Counted from the stretch's first letter, positions 34,384 through 43,780 are shown. The stretch: 64,000 bases of DNA from CBDCYS01 sp965226185 (GCA_965226185.1 CBDDCT010000006.1:248001-312000), one strand, 5' to 3'. The notes: a model not told the origin generated them from the letters alone. Translations and numbers: made by a program.

Positions 34384-36240
34384 TCCGAACTCTTCGAAGA
34401 TTTTCAGGAACTGATTGGACTCGATCTTCTCGAATTGCTGGCGCTTTCCGCTGGGCCATTCGACTTCAATGTGATCCACCATTAAGTCGTTGCCCAGCCC
34501 GAAGGTGAGCGGCAGTTCGCTTTGCGAACAATAGCTCGAGCCGCTATGGACCATCCGCCACTGTTCGCCCGAGGCACTTCGAACACGAACCACCGCCCCA
34601 ATCGCGGCGCGGTTGGACTCGCTTCCAACCAGCTTGAGCCGCAGGTAGGAGTTGGCGTTTCCGCCATCGTTGCGGAACAGGTAGGCAGGGCCGTTGTTCG
34701 TGGTCACCAGGACGTCGAGGTCGCCATCCCGGTCGTAATCGGCGTAGGCGGCTCCCCGCCCGACAATGGGCCGAACGAGATCTTCGCCGGCCTTGTCGTT
34801 CGCCAACTCGAAACGTCCTCCACCGGTGTTGCGGAATAACAACGGCGCCTGTTTGTAGGAGACCTTGGGCTGAACGCGGTTGATGTCCTCCTCCAAGTGA
34901 CCGTTGGCCGTGAAGATGTCCAGGTGAGAGTCGAGGTCATAGTCGAAAAAGAAACTGCCGAAGGTGAGGGCGAGCAAGCTCTCGCGGCCGACTGCGCTGC
35001 TCGGGGCGTCGTCCACGAAAAGCCCGGTGCCTTCGTTGTGGTAGAGCGAGAGCATTTCGTTGGAAAAGTTGCCGACTAGCAGATGGGGCCGGCCGGAGCG
35101 GTCGTAGTCGGCTGCGTCTACCCCCATTGCGCCCCGCGCCTTGCCGTCTTCGGCGAAAGCAACCCCGGCGGTGAGGCCGACGTCGGCGAACGTCCCGTCA
35201 CGGTTGTTGCGGTAAAGCCGGTTGGGCTGCGTGTCGTTGGCTTGAAAAATGTCGGGCCAGCCGTCCTGGTCGAAGTCGAAAATCGCTATGCCAAGCGCCT
35301 TACCCGTCTCGTCGTAGACACCGGCTTGAAGGGTGACGTCGGCGAACTTTCCCGAACCCAGGTTGCGATAGAGCCGCGAGGGGAGCCCGTTGTAGGACTC
35401 CGGCGTGCAGTAGGATTTTGTGTCGCCGTCGAGCGTGCACCAGAGGTCTTTTTCGGGGCTCCATTGCACGTAGTTGGCGACGAATATGTCGAGCTTGCCG
35501 TCCTTGTCATAGTCAAGCCAGGCGGCGCTGGCGCCAAACCCGGCGTTGGCAATGCCTGCTTCGCTCGTCGCGTCGGTGAACTTTCCCTTGCCCTCGTTGC
35601 GGAACAAGCGGTCGCCTTCGAGCGCGGTGACGTAGAGGTCGTGGTGGCCGTCATTGTCGTAGTCGCCGGCGGCCGCTCCCATGGCGTACATTTCGATGTC
35701 GAGTCCCGCTTCGGCGGTGACATCGGTGAAGGTTCCGTCTTGATTGTTGCGGTAGAGCTTTGAAGTTGTTTTTTCACCGGGCGCGGGGTCCCATGGCTTA
35801 CTGTTGACGAGAAAAATGTCGGGCCAGTCGTCGTTATTGTAGTCGAGGAAAGCGCAACCAGAACCGAGAGTTTCAGGCAGGTATTTTTTGCCGGAGCGGC
35901 CGTTATTGTGTTCGAAAACAATGCCCGCGGCGGAGGTGACGTTGGTGAAAACGACGTCGGCGGCGGGAGCCTGGATGGCGGTTTGGTTTGCTCCTGAATC
36001 ATCGTTGGAACCGCATGCGGCGAAAAATATGCAGAGGCAGGCAAGGGTGACACTCAGCCGGGAAAGCAGGTGAGATCTCGGGGAGTGCTCAGGCCTTGGC
36101 ACGAATTGGAGGGCGGATCGCAAGAGCCGGCACGAGTGCCGGCTCGGCAAGCTGAGAGCTTGCGCCACGTCGCCGCACTCGCAATTTCCGGGTCCGAAGG
36201 GGCTTGGGTGCAATGGGCCGGATCCAGACGAATCGCTCAC
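34369..36240 (-). CDS. FG-GAP/ASPIC-UnbV (CRTAC1-like) lipoprotein
   Basis: Exported protein whose lipobox-like leader (TLACLCIFFAACGSN) suggests lipid anchoring. The body is a beta-propeller of FG-GAP/VCBS repeats with calcium-type loops: GDYDNDGHHDLYV, LDYDKDGKLDIFVAN, FDFDQDGWPDIF, FDYDLDSHLDIFTANG and ADYDRDGDLDVLV. An ASPIC/UnbV domain ends the protein (GAVVRVRSASGEQW ... VDHIEVEWPSGKRQQF). The GTG at 36240 overlaps the upstream TGA (GTGA), implying coupling. However, the first 60 residues cross GC-rich hairpins (36124-36146), and the true start may lie nearer the leader. It is the third gene of a three-gene operon with the cytochrome and the TPR/ASPIC protein. Confidence 0.85.
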   Translation of the reverse strand: MSDSSGSGPLHPSPFGPGNCECGDVAQALSLPSRHSCRLLRSALQFVPRPEHSPRSHLLSRLSVTLACLCIFFAACGSNDDSGANQTAIQAPAADVVFTNVTSAAGIVFEHNNGRSGKKYLPETLGSGCAFLDYNNDDWPDIFLVNSKPWDPAPGEKTTSKLYRNNQDGTFTDVTAEAGLDIEMYAMGAAAGDYDNDGHHDLYVTALEGDRLFRNEGKGKFTDATSEAGIANAGFGASAAWLDYDKDGKLDIFVANYVQWSPEKDLWCTLDGDTKSYCTPESYNGLPSRLYRNLGSGKFADVTLQAGVYDETGKALGIAIFDFDQDGWPDIFQANDTQPNRLYRNNRDGTFADVGLTAGVAFAEDGKARGAMGVDAADYDRSGRPHLLVGNFSNEMLSLYHNEGTGLFVDDAPSSAVGRESLLALTFGSFFFDYDLDSHLDIFTANGHLEEDINRVQPKVSYKQAPLLFRNTGGGRFELANDKAGEDLVRPIVGRGAAYADYDRDGDLDVLVTTNNGPAYLFRNDGGNANSYLRLKLVGSESNRAAIGAVVRVRSASGEQWRMVHSGSSYCSQSELPLTFGLGNDLMVDHIEVEWPSGKRQQFEKIESNQFLKIFEEFGIQKN

Positions 36241-39053
36241 GGCTGTTCTCCGGCCGAACTAGGGATGGAAATGTTTGGCTGCTCGCCTTCCGGAATCTCC
36301 ACTGATACATGTTCGTGAATTGGCTGCCTCTCGTTGTTGTCTTCTGGACTCAAGCGGCGGATGCGCGCGGTAATCGTTTGTGACGCCTCATCGGCTTTGA
36401 ACCTGCGGAACAGCTTTTCCTCGCGCGCGGCGTTTTCCTCATCTCCGATTCCGCGGTAACAGAGCATTCGCGTGTAGTGCATTTGCAGGTCTTCGGGATC
36501 GATGCGTGCTACGCGGTCGAGCATGGCAAGAGCTTGTTGATACTCACGCTGGCGGAACAGGATCTGAGCGATTTCGTTGAGAACCACCCGATCGCGCGGA
36601 TACTGGTTTTCGACGATCCTCAGCGAAGCCAGCGCGGCGTCATAGTCGCCGTCCGCGCGCTGGGCCTTGGCCCGGAAGAAGTGAGCTCGCGCCAGATTCG
36701 GATCGATTTCCAGGGCTTTTACAATGTAAGGCTTGGCGGCATCGGTTTGGCCTTCCTGGACCAGCGCGCGGGCGATGTTCAGCCAGCCGTCGGCGAATCC
36801 CGGATAGGCTTCGGTGACGCGCTGGAAAGCGAATTCCGCGCCCTTGAGATCGCCTTGCAGCAGCAGCCCGATGCCGTAGTCGTTCCAGCGTTCGTAGTCC
36901 TCGCGAACGGCATCTGGCTTCCAGCCGGCGGGGGAAGAACGGATCTGAAACTGGGTCCTATTTTCCGCCAGCACGACGATGGGCAGGTTCGGGATTTCCG
37001 CTTTGATTTCGCCGGAAACGTTCTTTGGAATGTCGTCCGCGGAGAAAGTGAATTGGCGATCGTCGTAACCTTTGCCGAAAGAACCTTCGCCATTGGGGTC
37101 GGGCCGGCCCGCGTAGGCGAACTGGGTATAGTAGTGCGAAAACTTGCGGTAGTTCAATTTTGCGATGAGGCGTACGGGCCCCTCGATGTCCTCGGGGATC
37201 GTGATGCGGAAGTGAGCCGTATCCGCCGCGCCCGGGGGGATGAGGCGTGCGTAGAGCAGGCTTCGCGCATGGAAGGCATTGCGCTTGTTGATGGGATTGC
37301 CGCGCTCGTCGAGCAGGAAAGACCGGTAAAAATGCGCCCCCGCTTCGACCGGACCCTTGCCGTCGTCTTCCACCCGGCCGCTCCAGTAAATGATCCGGCC
37401 GCGGGCATCGGTGGCTTGTAGCTCCAGCCAGACGTCAAAGGCGTCCACCGTGCCGCCTGGGAAGAAGTGGCCGATTTTCTTGGTTCTCACAACGACGTCA
37501 ACCTTCACCGTCGTTCCGGGCTGAATGGCGGGCTGAACGCGATCGATCGGAGCGGCGATCCGGCCCACCTCGCGCAGCAATATCGGGCGGCTTCCAGTTT
37601 GGGCTTCCTCGCCCACGGCGAACCCGGTCGACAGCATCGGCTGCCCGTCGCCGCGCCGCCTCATTTCCGGAGCGCCTTCGCTGGGCTCGACCGGGGATAT
37701 TGCGAAAATGTCGACCGAGACAATGTCATCTTTTAGAAAGTCGGTGACCGTCTTCAGTTGCTCCTCGTCCCGGTTGACATGAGGTACAGCCGTGTTCGCG
37801 GCCGGAAAGCGGTGAGAGCGGACAAAGCCATTGTCATTACCGGGATCGTCCGACGGTACCAGCGGCATGTGACAATCCTTGCAATCGGATGACGTTTCCG
37901 GGTAGTAAAACGACCGCGCCCCCTGCCCCGACACGCCGCTCGCTTGCCAGGAGTCGTACTCGTTGAAACCCCGAAACCAGCGGTAATCATTGACTGGAAC
38001 ATCGAGATGAACCTTATGGCAGGAGGAGCAAAATTCCGCTCTGTCCCGAAGCATGAAGGCCGGCATGAACGCCCGGCGGTGGGCCTCGGGAGCCGTATTG
38101 ACGACGTAGTCGTGGAGGTTGCGGATCAGCCAGTTGTCGCTGGCCCCCATCTCGTGCAGCGGCGGGTAAGTCATCGTGAAGCCGCCGTTGCCCATCGTGT
38201 CCGCCACGTGCGTGATGGAGTGGCATGACATGCAGCCCAGGCCTGCCTGCGCCGCTGGCGTGTCGATCTGTTCCTTGGCCGGCTTGTCGAAGCGGCCGTT
38301 GAAAAACATGGCGTGGTCGTGGCAGCCGGCGCACCATTTCGACGACTCAACGCCGTCGACTTCCTGCATGTACTCAATCGCCTTGCGGTAGAACTGATTG
38401 TTGAACGACGAGAAGTGGTGCATCGAGCTGTTCCACTGTTCGTAGACGTCCTTGTGGCAGTCGCCGCAGACTTTCGAATCGAGGAAGAAATCGGAAGGAA
38501 TCAGCCCGCCGGTGTTGGTGACGGCCGATGACGGGAAGAACGGGCTCGATACGCCGCCGCCTTCCTGCTCCATGCTAAGAGGAGCGGTCGACGGGTTGAC
38601 AATCCGCTGGCCGTCACTGGGGAAAAGCCTTGCCTCGACGACAGCGCTCAGCCCCACCAAGACTACCCCAGTCAGCGCTATGCCCAATGTCCGAAAGAGC
38701 TTGGGAGTAAAGCGCCGGGCGTACCACCAGAGGGCGAGCGCCCCCAAATACCCGCTTCCGATGTGAATCACGAGAACGAGCGTATGAGGCTGGGTTGCTC
38801 CGATCACGCAGAGCACGGCCCCGAGCGTTCCCGAGAAAGCGAGCAACCCGGCCGCCGGCGCGGTTTTCCAGCCCAGCGAAGGAACCCACTCGTTCCGCCA
38901 CAGCAGCAGAACTCCAATCAGCCCCACCCCGAGGCCAGCGTGGAGCAGCACATTGGCCACGTAGAACAAGGTTGCTTCCGGGAACGACCACACCCACGTG
39001 GCGTTCACCAGAAGGAGTGAGAAGCCAATCGTAATAACTCTGGATTTGTTCAC
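36237..39053 (-). CDS. Membrane-anchored pentaheme c-type cytochrome with C-terminal TPRs
   Basis: 938 residues. The N-terminus has four or five hydrophobic segments (from VITIGFSLLLVNATWVW to IALTGVVLVGLSAVV, about 1-140). The exported multiheme region has five CxxCH motifs: CGDCH (C195), CAGCH (C241), CMSCH (C274), CSSCH (C342) and CKDCH (C391), with pattern similarity to cytochrome c554-type proteins. A middle beta-rich part (about 440-700) of unknown role and a TPR superhelix (about 718-905) follow. The GTG start shares its first base with the upstream stop (TAGTG), and the stop overlaps the downstream GTG, so all three operon genes are coupled. It probably passes electrons outside the inner membrane; partners and donor are unknown. 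Confidence 0.88.
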   Translation of the reverse strand: MNKSRVITIGFSLLLVNATWVWSFPEATLFYVANVLLHAGLGVGLIGVLLLWRNEWVPSLGWKTAPAAGLLAFSGTLGAVLCVIGATQPHTLVLVIHIGSGYLGALALWWYARRFTPKLFRTLGIALTGVVLVGLSAVVEARLFPSDGQRIVNPSTAPLSMEQEGGGVSSPFFPSSAVTNTGGLIPSDFFLDSKVCGDCHKDVYEQWNSSMHHFSSFNNQFYRKAIEYMQEVDGVESSKWCAGCHDHAMFFNGRFDKPAKEQIDTPAAQAGLGCMSCHSITHVADTMGNGGFTMTYPPLHEMGASDNWLIRNLHDYVVNTAPEAHRRAFMPAFMLRDRAEFCSSCHKVHLDVPVNDYRWFRGFNEYDSWQASGVSGQGARSFYYPETSSDCKDCHMPLVPSDDPGNDNGFVRSHRFPAANTAVPHVNRDEEQLKTVTDFLKDDIVSVDIFAISPVEPSEGAPEMRRRGDGQPMLSTGFAVGEEAQTGSRPILLREVGRIAAPIDRVQPAIQPGTTVKVDVVVRTKKIGHFFPGGTVDAFDVWLELQATDARGRIIYWSGRVEDDGKGPVEAGAHFYRSFLLDERGNPINKRNAFHARSLLYARLIPPGAADTAHFRITIPEDIEGPVRLIAKLNYRKFSHYYTQFAYAGRPDPNGEGSFGKGYDDRQFTFSADDIPKNVSGEIKAEIPNLPIVVLAENRTQFQIRSSPAGWKPDAVREDYERWNDYGIGLLLQGDLKGAEFAFQRVTEAYPGFADGWLNIARALVQEGQTDAAKPYIVKALEIDPNLARAHFFRAKAQRADGDYDAALASLRIVENQYPRDRVVLNEIAQILFRQREYQQALAMLDRVARIDPEDLQMHYTRMLCYRGIGDEENAAREEKLFRRFKADEASQTITARIRRLSPEDNNERQPIHEHVSVEIPEGEQPNISIPSSAGEQP

Positions 39054-42000
39054 TACCGCAGCGGCCGGATCAGCTTGAGAGCGGGCCTTACGTTATATTT
39101 TCGCAGATAGGCGCGATGCGGCTTGGTGTCGGGGTAGTGTTCGTCCGCTCCGTAGGGATAGCCCGACATGGCATGAAAGGGCAGCGGCTCGACGGTGTCG
39201 CCGAAAGCCGTGTTGGCCTCGGCTTCTTTCGCCCAGCCGTCAACGAACAGCAGGAAGTCTCGTTTCCAGCCGCGCGGAAGTTCGGGCAGCGGCAGGGCAG
39301 GAAAACGGAGTGTCAGCTCGTCCCCGGCCCCTAGGATCACAAAGCGGTCGTCGATCGACGATAAAAGTTCCCTGACGGGCCCGTAGCGCGTGTAGTCGCC
39401 GCGGGTCGGATTCCACATCGTCGTTGGACTGACCGAGGCGTAATGAAAACGCTCGGGCTGTTTGCGTTCAGGGTGCGGTAGGACTCGCGAGAATCCCCGA
39501 AAGCCGAGACGGGCGGTCTCGGGAAGAAGCTCGGTCAGGACGGTCTTCCCCGCCTCCTGCTTGGGTGCGGCGAAAACTTCGTCCCAGTAAAGGCACAGGT
39601 TCGTCGTGATGCGTACTTCGCGTGAATCCGACAAAAACTTGCCCGTGAGATCCACGGCGATTGTTCGAGGGCCGCCCGCGGGAAGCCCCATGTCTTCCAC
39701 CACGGTGACCCATCGCCCGTTTTCGTCCTTGACCTGCAGATAGGGCAGTTGGAGCTGGCTGCGCTGAGTCTGCGATCCCGCGACAATGCGGCTGGCATCG
39801 GCCCAGTCGACCCATCCGTTGAGGAACAGCATCATCGAGTCGCGCTCAGGGAAGCCGCTGAAATCGAGCGTGAGCGAATGACTTTCCGCGCGGTTCGAAA
39901 AGTCTCTCTGGAAGTCGTCGGCATAGCGCCGGTCGCGGCTGAGGAGCCGGTCCAAAACGTCGTGGCCGTGCCCGTCGAGCGCCCGGGCCGGGTAGTGGCG
40001 CTGGTCCACTTCGTGAAGACGAAACTCGGGGAATGGCGGGGCCTTGAACTTCTCGTTGCTGAAGACGCCGACCTCGCGAGGATGATCCACCGCCAGCAGC
40101 TTGATCTGATCGAGGTAGGCGACTTCGCGCAGCTCCTCGGTGATGCGCACTTCGTAAGCGCCGTGGAGCGGCTTCAGCCTCTCGCCGTCAATCCAAACGT
40201 ACTCGTCATGATCCGCCGGGAAGAATTGGCCGTCTCCAAGGCTGGCGCCCAAGGGAGCGACTCCAAGCACCTCGCTGATGAACTCGAACTCCTCGCCGTT
40301 CCAGGTGAAGATCATGGGACAGGAACCCGACAGGCGCGGTTTCTCTTCGTACTCGTGCGCTTGATTGACCGGCTGGCGGGATTCGTTCTGGATCAGCCCG
40401 TTGGGCCAGGTGATCCGCACCGTGTCGATGGTCGTGGCTCCACCGAGCCCAAACGACAGCGGGACGCCCTGATACACCTGCTTGCGGTAGACGCGCCCCG
40501 CTTTGACCTCGACCCGCGCGCCCTCGGTCAGGATGTTGTTCTTGACTCCTTTGAGCGCGATGCCGGCGTAGCTGTTGCTGCTGGTGGTCTTGTTGAGAAG
40601 AAAGCTGAGGTTCCCGGAAGCATCTAGCGCGGCGACGTCGGTCTTGCCGTCTGAGTTGAAGTCGGCCGCCGCGGCGAATACCAGGCCGCCGGGCAGCCCC
40701 GCCGCTTCCCTCTGCTCAAATGCGAAGCTCCCGCGGTTGGCCATCACGCCTTGCGGAGTAACCGCGTCCACCCAGCCACGATTCTCGAAATCCGCCCAGG
40801 CCAGCGCCGCCGGCATGACGGCGCCCGCTTCCAAGACACCTTCTTTGTTTTGCAGGAGCTGGGTTTCTTTCCGGGACCCGCTGCCGCGCGTCAGCGCAAC
40901 GTCCAGGAAGCCGTCATGGTCGGCGTCCACGACCTCGAGACGCACCGCGCCTTCACCCGGCACAATCCCCGGAATCCTGGACGCCCGAAACTGGCCTACT
41001 TTGCGGTCCTCGTAGAGGATCACCTTGTCCCGGTAAGCGACGACGATATTGAAACCGTTGTTCTCCCTGAGTTCCAGTGACACGGCCGCCAGCCCCTCCG
41101 AGCCCTTCTCAAACGGAAATGACGCGGTCACGTCGGAAAAACTGCCGTCGCCGTTGTTGCGAATGAGCGCCTGGTCTTGCCCTGTGAGCAGCAGGTCGAG
41201 GTCGTAGTCGTGGTCATAGTCGACCCATAAACAAGTGTTGAAGTCTCCGACGGCGACGGTGTGCTCATTACCAAGCAGCCTGGGTCCCCCGGCATCGCCC
41301 GAACGCGCCCTGCCCTCGAACTTCAAATCCAGCACTTGTGCGCCGCCCGCTTGAACCAGGCAAAGGTCGGCCGTACCGTCGTTGTTGTGGTCGCCCGGCG
41401 CCACATGGCGAATCTCCCCGCCCGCCCCGCCGGCGGCGGCATCGCTCGGGACCGAATAGGCGATGCGGTTCCTCGACCACGCGACGACATGCGGAGGAGC
41501 GGCATCGGCCCCGAAGTTCGCCAACGCCAGCCCCAGCGGTTCCTCTCCCAAGTCGATCCCAGTTGCCTCCACCTCAAACTCGACCATCCCCGCCTCTTCC
41601 GCCGGAGGTCCCGCCTCTACCGGGTCATGCAGCTCGGAATAGAAGCTCCAATTGACGTCTTCGCTCGCAGCCGCGTCGGCGGTCAGCTCTTTGATTTCGC
41701 GGAAACGATCGAGGTGCGCGCGGGCGCGATCCATGTCGATGCGCCGCAGCGTGTTGTAGAGCTGAAAGTGCGGCGCGGCAAGGCTGGGATCGAGTTCAGC
41801 GGTCAGTTCGAACTCGCTGATCGCTCTCTCGATATCGTCCTGGAGTTTGTAGAGAACGCCGAGGTTGTAGTGCGTCTTGGGCTCTTCGGGTACGAGTCTC
41901 GCCATCTGTTCGAGTTCATGGACGGCACGTTCCACTTCGTTGCGTTTCTTGTACTCGATCCCCAGATTGAAGTAGGTGTTGGGCAGTGAGGGATCGATCA

Positions 42001-42301
42001 CCTGCGCCTTTTCGACTTCAGCGATCCCCTCTTCCGCCTGACCCGCGCGCAAAAGCGACAGCCCGTAGTTGAGATGTTCCTGAGCCGAGCCCGGATTCAG
42101 CTCCAGCGCCTCGCGCAGCACGCCAACCGCCTGCGTCTGCGTGCCGGGATTTTCATACATCGCCTTGCCCAGGTTGCGCAGCTCCTGCAACCGCTGGGCC
42201 GTCTCGGGGTCCATCCGAAGCGCCGATGGCGGCGTGGAAAATACAGCAATGCCGGCGATCAATGCCAGCGACAGGAAAGCTGCGACGAATTCTTTGCTCA
42301 T
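39053..42301 (-). CDS. Exported TPR / FG-GAP / ASPIC-UnbV protein with an extra C-terminal region
   Basis: 1082 residues from the ATG at 42301 (MSKEFVAAFLSLALIAGIAVF leader). An in-frame start at 42361 would add 20 unlike residues. TPRs (about 45-230; for example LNYGLSLLRAGQAEEGIAEVEKA, YFNLGIEYKKRNEVERAVHE) precede FG-GAP repeats (HNNDGTADLCLV-type, WVDYDHDYDLDLLLTG, VDADHDGFLDVALT, FNSDGKTDVAAL; about 290-560) and an ASPIC domain (about 577-650, GARVEVKAGRVY ... IDTVRITWPNG). About 430 further residues (from SGSCPMIFTWNGEEFEF) form a beta-rich region not assigned to any family. It is the first gene of the operon with the pentaheme cytochrome. Confidence 0.85.
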   Translation of the reverse strand: MSKEFVAAFLSLALIAGIAVFSTPPSALRMDPETAQRLQELRNLGKAMYENPGTQTQAVGVLREALELNPGSAQEHLNYGLSLLRAGQAEEGIAEVEKAQVIDPSLPNTYFNLGIEYKKRNEVERAVHELEQMARLVPEEPKTHYNLGVLYKLQDDIERAISEFELTAELDPSLAAPHFQLYNTLRRIDMDRARAHLDRFREIKELTADAAASEDVNWSFYSELHDPVEAGPPAEEAGMVEFEVEATGIDLGEEPLGLALANFGADAAPPHVVAWSRNRIAYSVPSDAAAGGAGGEIRHVAPGDHNNDGTADLCLVQAGGAQVLDLKFEGRARSGDAGGPRLLGNEHTVAVGDFNTCLWVDYDHDYDLDLLLTGQDQALIRNNGDGSFSDVTASFPFEKGSEGLAAVSLELRENNGFNIVVAYRDKVILYEDRKVGQFRASRIPGIVPGEGAVRLEVVDADHDGFLDVALTRGSGSRKETQLLQNKEGVLEAGAVMPAALAWADFENRGWVDAVTPQGVMANRGSFAFEQREAAGLPGGLVFAAAADFNSDGKTDVAALDASGNLSFLLNKTTSSNSYAGIALKGVKNNILTEGARVEVKAGRVYRKQVYQGVPLSFGLGGATTIDTVRITWPNGLIQNESRQPVNQAHEYEEKPRLSGSCPMIFTWNGEEFEFISEVLGVAPLGASLGDGQFFPADHDEYVWIDGERLKPLHGAYEVRITEELREVAYLDQIKLLAVDHPREVGVFSNEKFKAPPFPEFRLHEVDQRHYPARALDGHGHDVLDRLLSRDRRYADDFQRDFSNRAESHSLTLDFSGFPERDSMMLFLNGWVDWADASRIVAGSQTQRSQLQLPYLQVKDENGRWVTVVEDMGLPAGGPRTIAVDLTGKFLSDSREVRITTNLCLYWDEVFAAPKQEAGKTVLTELLPETARLGFRGFSRVLPHPERKQPERFHYASVSPTTMWNPTRGDYTRYGPVRELLSSIDDRFVILGAGDELTLRFPALPLPELPRGWKRDFLLFVDGWAKEAEANTAFGDTVEPLPFHAMSGYPYGADEHYPDTKPHRAYLRKYNVRPALKLIRPLR

Positions 42302-42400
42302 GTCCGTGTGGGAGAATCCATCGTACCGGATTTCGGGTTCGCGGAAGGAGAGCAAGGCCACGTTCCGGGTGGCGCCAGGGACCGCGGGCAGTTCCGGCGG

Positions 42401-42436
42401 CGCTTCGCCTCGCCACCTGGTGAGAAATGCGAGCTA
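42401..42436. repeat. Right-end fragment of the family B element
   Basis: CGCTTCGCCTCGCCACCTGG followed by TGAGAAATGCGAGCTA matches the right 36 bases of the element at 3275-3458 with a few changes. It lies upstream of the operon's first gene. Confidence 0.6.
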
Positions 42437-42500
42437 AGTCGAGCCAAGTCCGCTCAACGGCAAAAGCCGTTGCGGAGCATCTAAAATACGCCGCGGCCAA

Positions 42501-42632
42501 TATCGTTTAAGCTGTATTGGAGAGCGTTGAAACGCGGGGCAGCCTCTCAGCCTCTCAGCCTCTCAGCCTCTCAACGGATCAACGCCTCAACGCCTTATCG
42601 TTTAAGCTATTCTGGAGAGCGTTGAAACGCGG
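42501..42632. repeat. 37-bp direct repeats flanking an 8-bp tandem repeat
   Basis: TATCGTTTAAGCT followed by GGAGAGCGTTGAAACGCGG occurs at 42501-42537 and again at 42596-42632 with two or three differences. Between them CAGCCTCT is repeated four times (42540-42571), then degenerates into CAACGCCT-like units. This fills most of the divergent space 42302-42656 upstream of the DJ-1/PfpI gene. It may be slippage-prone or hold duplicated regulatory sites. Confidence 0.7.
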
Positions 42633-42656
42633 CTCAACAGCTCAACGGAAGAACCC

Positions 42657-43253
42657 ATGTCCAAAGTCCTGATTCCTGTCGGAGACGCCGTCGAAGCGGT
42701 CGACACCTTATACCCGTTTTTCCGGGTCCAAGAAGACGGTTTCGAAGCTGTCGTCGCCGGACCCGAAGCACGCGTCTACCACATGGTGATGCACGAAGTC
42801 CCGCCCGGATGGGATCTCACCCGAGAAGGGCCAAGCTATCACATTGAAGCAACAATCGCATTTCGTGACGTCAATCCGGAAGATTATGACGGCCTATTCT
42901 TGTCGGGCGGACGGGCCCCCGAGTATCTGCGTTACGACCAAGATCTGCTGCGCATCGTGCGGTATTTCTTTGACAAGAAAAAGCCCGTTGCCAGTGTTTG
43001 CCATGGTGTCGAGATTGTCGCGGCAGCCGATGTCATTCGCGGAAAGAAAATGGCCACCGTGCCCAAATGCCAGTTGGACGTCGAGTTTTCCGGCGGAACG
43101 TTCGTCGATGAGGGTTGCGTTCTGGCGGGGAACATGGTCAGCGGCCGCACTTGGCACGACCATCATCTCTACATGCCCACGTTCATGCGGATGCTCAACA
43201 ATTATCGAGCCGCCAAAGAAACCGTGGCCGTGCCGTCGAGCGTCGCGACCTAG
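42657..43253 (+). CDS. DJ-1/PfpI family protein
   Basis: 198 residues with the DJ-1/PfpI glutamine-amidotransferase-like fold. VLIPVGDAVEAVDTLYPFF at the N-terminus, the acidic elbow LFLSGGRAPEYLR, and the nucleophile motif VASVCHGVEIV with C115 are diagnostic. Members include protein deglycases/chaperones, glyoxalase III-like enzymes and intracellular proteases. The sequence does not decide between them. A strong Shine-Dalgarno is not obvious; GGAAGAACCC precedes the ATG. It precedes the osmC-like gene in the same direction by about 110 bases, which fits a stress-related pair. Confidence 0.88.
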   Translation: MSKVLIPVGDAVEAVDTLYPFFRVQEDGFEAVVAGPEARVYHMVMHEVPPGWDLTREGPSYHIEATIAFRDVNPEDYDGLFLSGGRAPEYLRYDQDLLRIVRYFFDKKKPVASVCHGVEIVAAADVIRGKKMATVPKCQLDVEFSGGTFVDEGCVLAGNMVSGRTWHDHHLYMPTFMRMLNNYRAAKETVAVPSSVAT

Positions 43254-43363
43254 GTTCTCCTCGCAAAAGAGTGTGGTGGCTGGTAGCTTGACCCGCCTCC
43301 AGAACGGCGGGTCGCAAATGGGAGCGGCAATCAGCAGGTAGCTGTGGCTCCAGGAGAAACCCG

Positions 43364-43780
43364 ATGGCGAACGTAACAGCCCAAACTCTTGATGGCTTCC
43401 AGACGCTTCTGACTACGGGAGACCACTCTGTTCTTGCGGACGAGCCGAAAGGTATCGGGACTGGATTGGGTCCCGATCCCTACCAGCTCCTGCTTGGCGC
43501 GCTGGGTGCATGCACGGCCATGACGGTTCGAATGTATGCGGAACGAAAAGGCTGGCCACTCGAAAGTGTCAGGGCGGAGCTGTCCCATGACCGGGTCCAC
43601 GCTCGCGACTGTAGGGACTGTGAGCAGGATCAAGGCGTTGTCGAACGCATCACGGTGCGTATTCAGTTCGAGGGTGATCTCGACAGCGCACAGCGGGAGC
43701 GGTTAGCCTACATCGCGACCCGCTGCCCAGTGCGCAAAACACTGGCGGCGGGACCTCATATTACAGACGAGGTTGTTTGA
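43364..43780 (+). CDS. OsmC-family peroxide reductase-like protein
   Basis: 138-residue OsmC/Ohr-superfamily protein. The two redox cysteines are present: C50 in LGACTAMTVRMYAE and C124 in TRCPVRKTL. The first strand-helix GLGPDPYQLLLGALGAC is typical. The variable middle part has a CxxC-like HARDCRDCEQ segment that is unusual and might bind metal. AGGAG six bases before the ATG supports the start. Known OsmC proteins reduce organic hydroperoxides. The CxxC-like segment places it closer to the general OsmC group than to Ohr. Confidence 0.88.
   Translation: MANVTAQTLDGFQTLLTTGDHSVLADEPKGIGTGLGPDPYQLLLGALGACTAMTVRMYAERKGWPLESVRAELSHDRVHARDCRDCEQDQGVVERITVRIQFEGDLDSAQRERLAYIATRCPVRKTLAAGPHITDEVV

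Noticed and set aside
35083..35763. 226-residue plus-strand frame opposite the FG-GAP/ASPIC gene
   Set aside because: Valine/glycine-rich antisense of repeated FG-GAP loops; a known artefact in such genes.
42540..42600. Possible CRISPR-like array from repeated CAGCCTCT units
   Set aside because: Repeats are only 8 bp, contiguous and without spacers; a simple tandem repeat.
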